Positions 40,101-43,100 of a stretch of 64,000 nt of DNA are shown here, one piece after another. Source of the DNA: Siphonodentalium dalli (lineage: Eukaryota > Mollusca > Scaphopoda > Gadilida > Siphonodentaliidae); the NCBI GenBank assembly GCA_032622095.1, contig CP136061.1:39501797-39565796 (forward strand), written 5' to 3'. The translations under genes were made by a program, and so were the position numbers. Below the pieces are notes generated by a model that saw only the letters and a list, made by a program, of their open reading frames with translations, was not told the origin of the DNA and did no database searches. Each line of letters begins with the position of its first letter. Position 1 is the first letter of the stretch.

Positions 40101-43100
40101 AGAGTTATGGTCCTTCTAACGACCAAGGCACTAACAGTGTTGAGTTATCATGACACCAATGCTTTGTTTTCAGCATTTCAGACATATTCTTCAGTAGAAG
40201 AGATCCCAGCGAGTGCAGTCACCGACGGCCTGGATGACGGCAGTCTGATCATCACTCAGGAAGCTTGTGCAGCCGACTTAATCACCGAGGTAATTAACCC
40301 GTCCATGACTGGAGCTGCCTGTGTCATGCATTCTCTTATATATGCGGGGCTCCCTATGGGAGACTTCCATATATAAGAGAATGCACTGGCACAGGATATT
40401 TAATGCTGCATCGGCGCCGCTCCCGTCATGAACCCCAATGAAAGGGTTAAAGGCATATGCTCTATTTACTCCGACTGAATTAGTCAATATCCCATAGTTT
40501 TGGGTACTAAATACCTTGGTTCACCTACAGTAATGCCCTAAATAATTGACTCCTTAACCACAGCAGAATTATGGGTAATTTTTCAGGATTTAGTCGCAAA
40601 AATGGCTTGTTGCAACAAGCCATATTTCCGACTAAATCCTGAAAAATTACCCATAATTCTGCTGTGGTTAAGGAAACAATTATTTAGGGCATTACTGTAT
40701 GTTCACAGCCATGATTTTTGTGGAGGTGGACAAATTTGTCACCTCAGTGCAATCTTAACCCTTTACCCAACAAACCGGCCAAAACCGGCCAAATAAAGCT
40801 TCAACAGCCTAAAATATCTTCGGTCTGTCTCAATAGAACCATACAAATATGGATATCATTGGAACCGGCTCCTTGACCAAATTGTGATAGTTACAGTTAT
40901 GCCCTGTGCCAATGCATTCTCTTATATATGCGAGTCGACCATAGGTCGCCTCGCATATATAAGAGAATGCATTGGCCTAAAAAAATTATTTTTTTACCAA
41001 TTTTTCTTACATTCTTTAACAATTTTAAAATTTTTAATGTGTTAAGCCAATGCATTCTCTTATATATGCGAGGCGACCTATGGTCGACTCGCATATATAA
41101 GAGAATTCATTGGCACAGGGCCCTTCTGTTGGGTAAAGGGTTAACCCTTTCTTTACTAAATGAGGAGTAATTCCCTCAGGAAATGTTTAGATAATAAGTT
41201 CAACAAATGCCCCAATTTGTTAACCCTTCCATGAGTGGAGCTTTGTCTTATGTGCGAGTCTCCCACTTATCATCCAGATAATAAAGTTATCATCCAGAGA
41301 TGAAAATTGAGTGCAAATTCCAACAGAAAGGGTCATAACTCAAATGAAAATTGGCTGCGGAACCCAAATTCGAATTTGACCTGTATTTTGTCTAGTACGC
41401 CCAAATACCAAATTTCATTCCATTCAGTTCAGACATACTAATGATTATATCACCTGGAAACGAAAAAAGTGAATGGACGGACAGAATGACCAATAACATA
41501 CATGTAATACGTCCCGTTTTGGAGTTTTAGTTGCTTTAGTCAAAGCAGAATGCCTCTTGATTATTATTGTATAAATACCGATATAATTTTCAGAGCTCAG
41601 CAGATATGACCGGCAGTGATTCTCAGAATGTAGCAGTCGATGTCGTAGAGCTGAATATAGATAGCGTATCAGCGTCTCCACTCGTACAGAACATGTCATC
41701 ACTCTCAGGTTTGTTCTCTCCTATTTCCATGTATTAGAGGGGTTTAATTCAAGCCTGGAAATAGTGTGTCTGACATTTGCAGAATGAGGTCCCCAGAGGG
41801 TGAATTAATGATGCTACCCTGTACAGCAGGCTAACATCACCAAATTCGCCTTATATGTAGAGCTGAAACGGTTGACCCATTCTTCTAACCGGTTAACCAT
41901 CGGGGTTAGCCGGATTTCAACCGGTTAACCGCTAATTTCTAGCAGACTTCTCTCACACTTATTATGTCAACATTATGCCATGCTCCAGGGACAAACCTAG
42001 GTGAGAAATAGTAGCTGAAATAAAGACCTTATTCACGACATTTAACGATATTCAAAACACGCATTCACTGTTCTTTTGCTGGCTCTCGTGATGGGGAATG
42101 AGCAAGTGATATTTGTGAATGGCAGGGGGGATCGATTATTGGCCGTGATCAGCATATGTTCAGGCATTTGTAAAACGAGTAACAATAGTATGGGTATTGG
42201 TAAAACGAGTAACAAAACTATATATTAAAGATCTGTAATATATCATTATCATTGGTATATCCTTCAATGAATTATATATAAAGACAAGAAAGTAATAACT
42301 ATAGAGCAAAAAGGAAGGTCAGTTAGGTCAGACTCGCAGTCCTATTCAGTATTCGAGCTATTCGTCGGTATCATGATCGCGGACACTAGTGTTGGAACTT
42401 GGAAGGTTATAGAATTTACGTTTCGGTTTTAGTATGCAATCACTTAACATATAGAAATTACTGCCAAATTGAGAGTCAATTAGTCCCACAGGCACAACCA
42501 GTTACAGAGTAGCACGGAGCATCAATTTCCTTCATAAAAGGGAAGATCATTGAAGAAGTTTTGGGTTGCTTCAACTACGATGTCTGTTTGGTCACTCAAT
42601 TGAATTGATCATATTAGATCACAACAGGGAGGAAGAACAGGAAGAGTGAAGACATTGTGCAGCTGATTTCAATCATCAAACTTTGTCGACTTACATAGTT
42701 TTTATAAACCCCACTGTAAAACAGTTTTAGTATGTCGTGGTGTGATTCCAAATTGAATCCATGTTGATTCGTGCAGTATTAACTACTAAGTTACGAAAGC
42801 ACGCATTGCCACACAACGCCACTTTTACATTGTCACTTCCTTGTGTGCATTCAGACTTGATACACAGTGATTGCGCACGTGCTTTTGACGGAAGATCAGA
42901 GAAAACTTCAAAGGGTCAGAATTGATTGAAGGTCGCCGACACTTCCAAACAGTTCGAGAATTGCTACTAAGTATCTGATACTACCGCGTGTACCAATTAA
43001 TGCTTGCAATTGCACTCTACTATCGGTGACACAGGATTTAGTATTAGTTTTGCATCATTTAACCTAATATTTTGAGGATTATTCACGTTCACATTCAACT

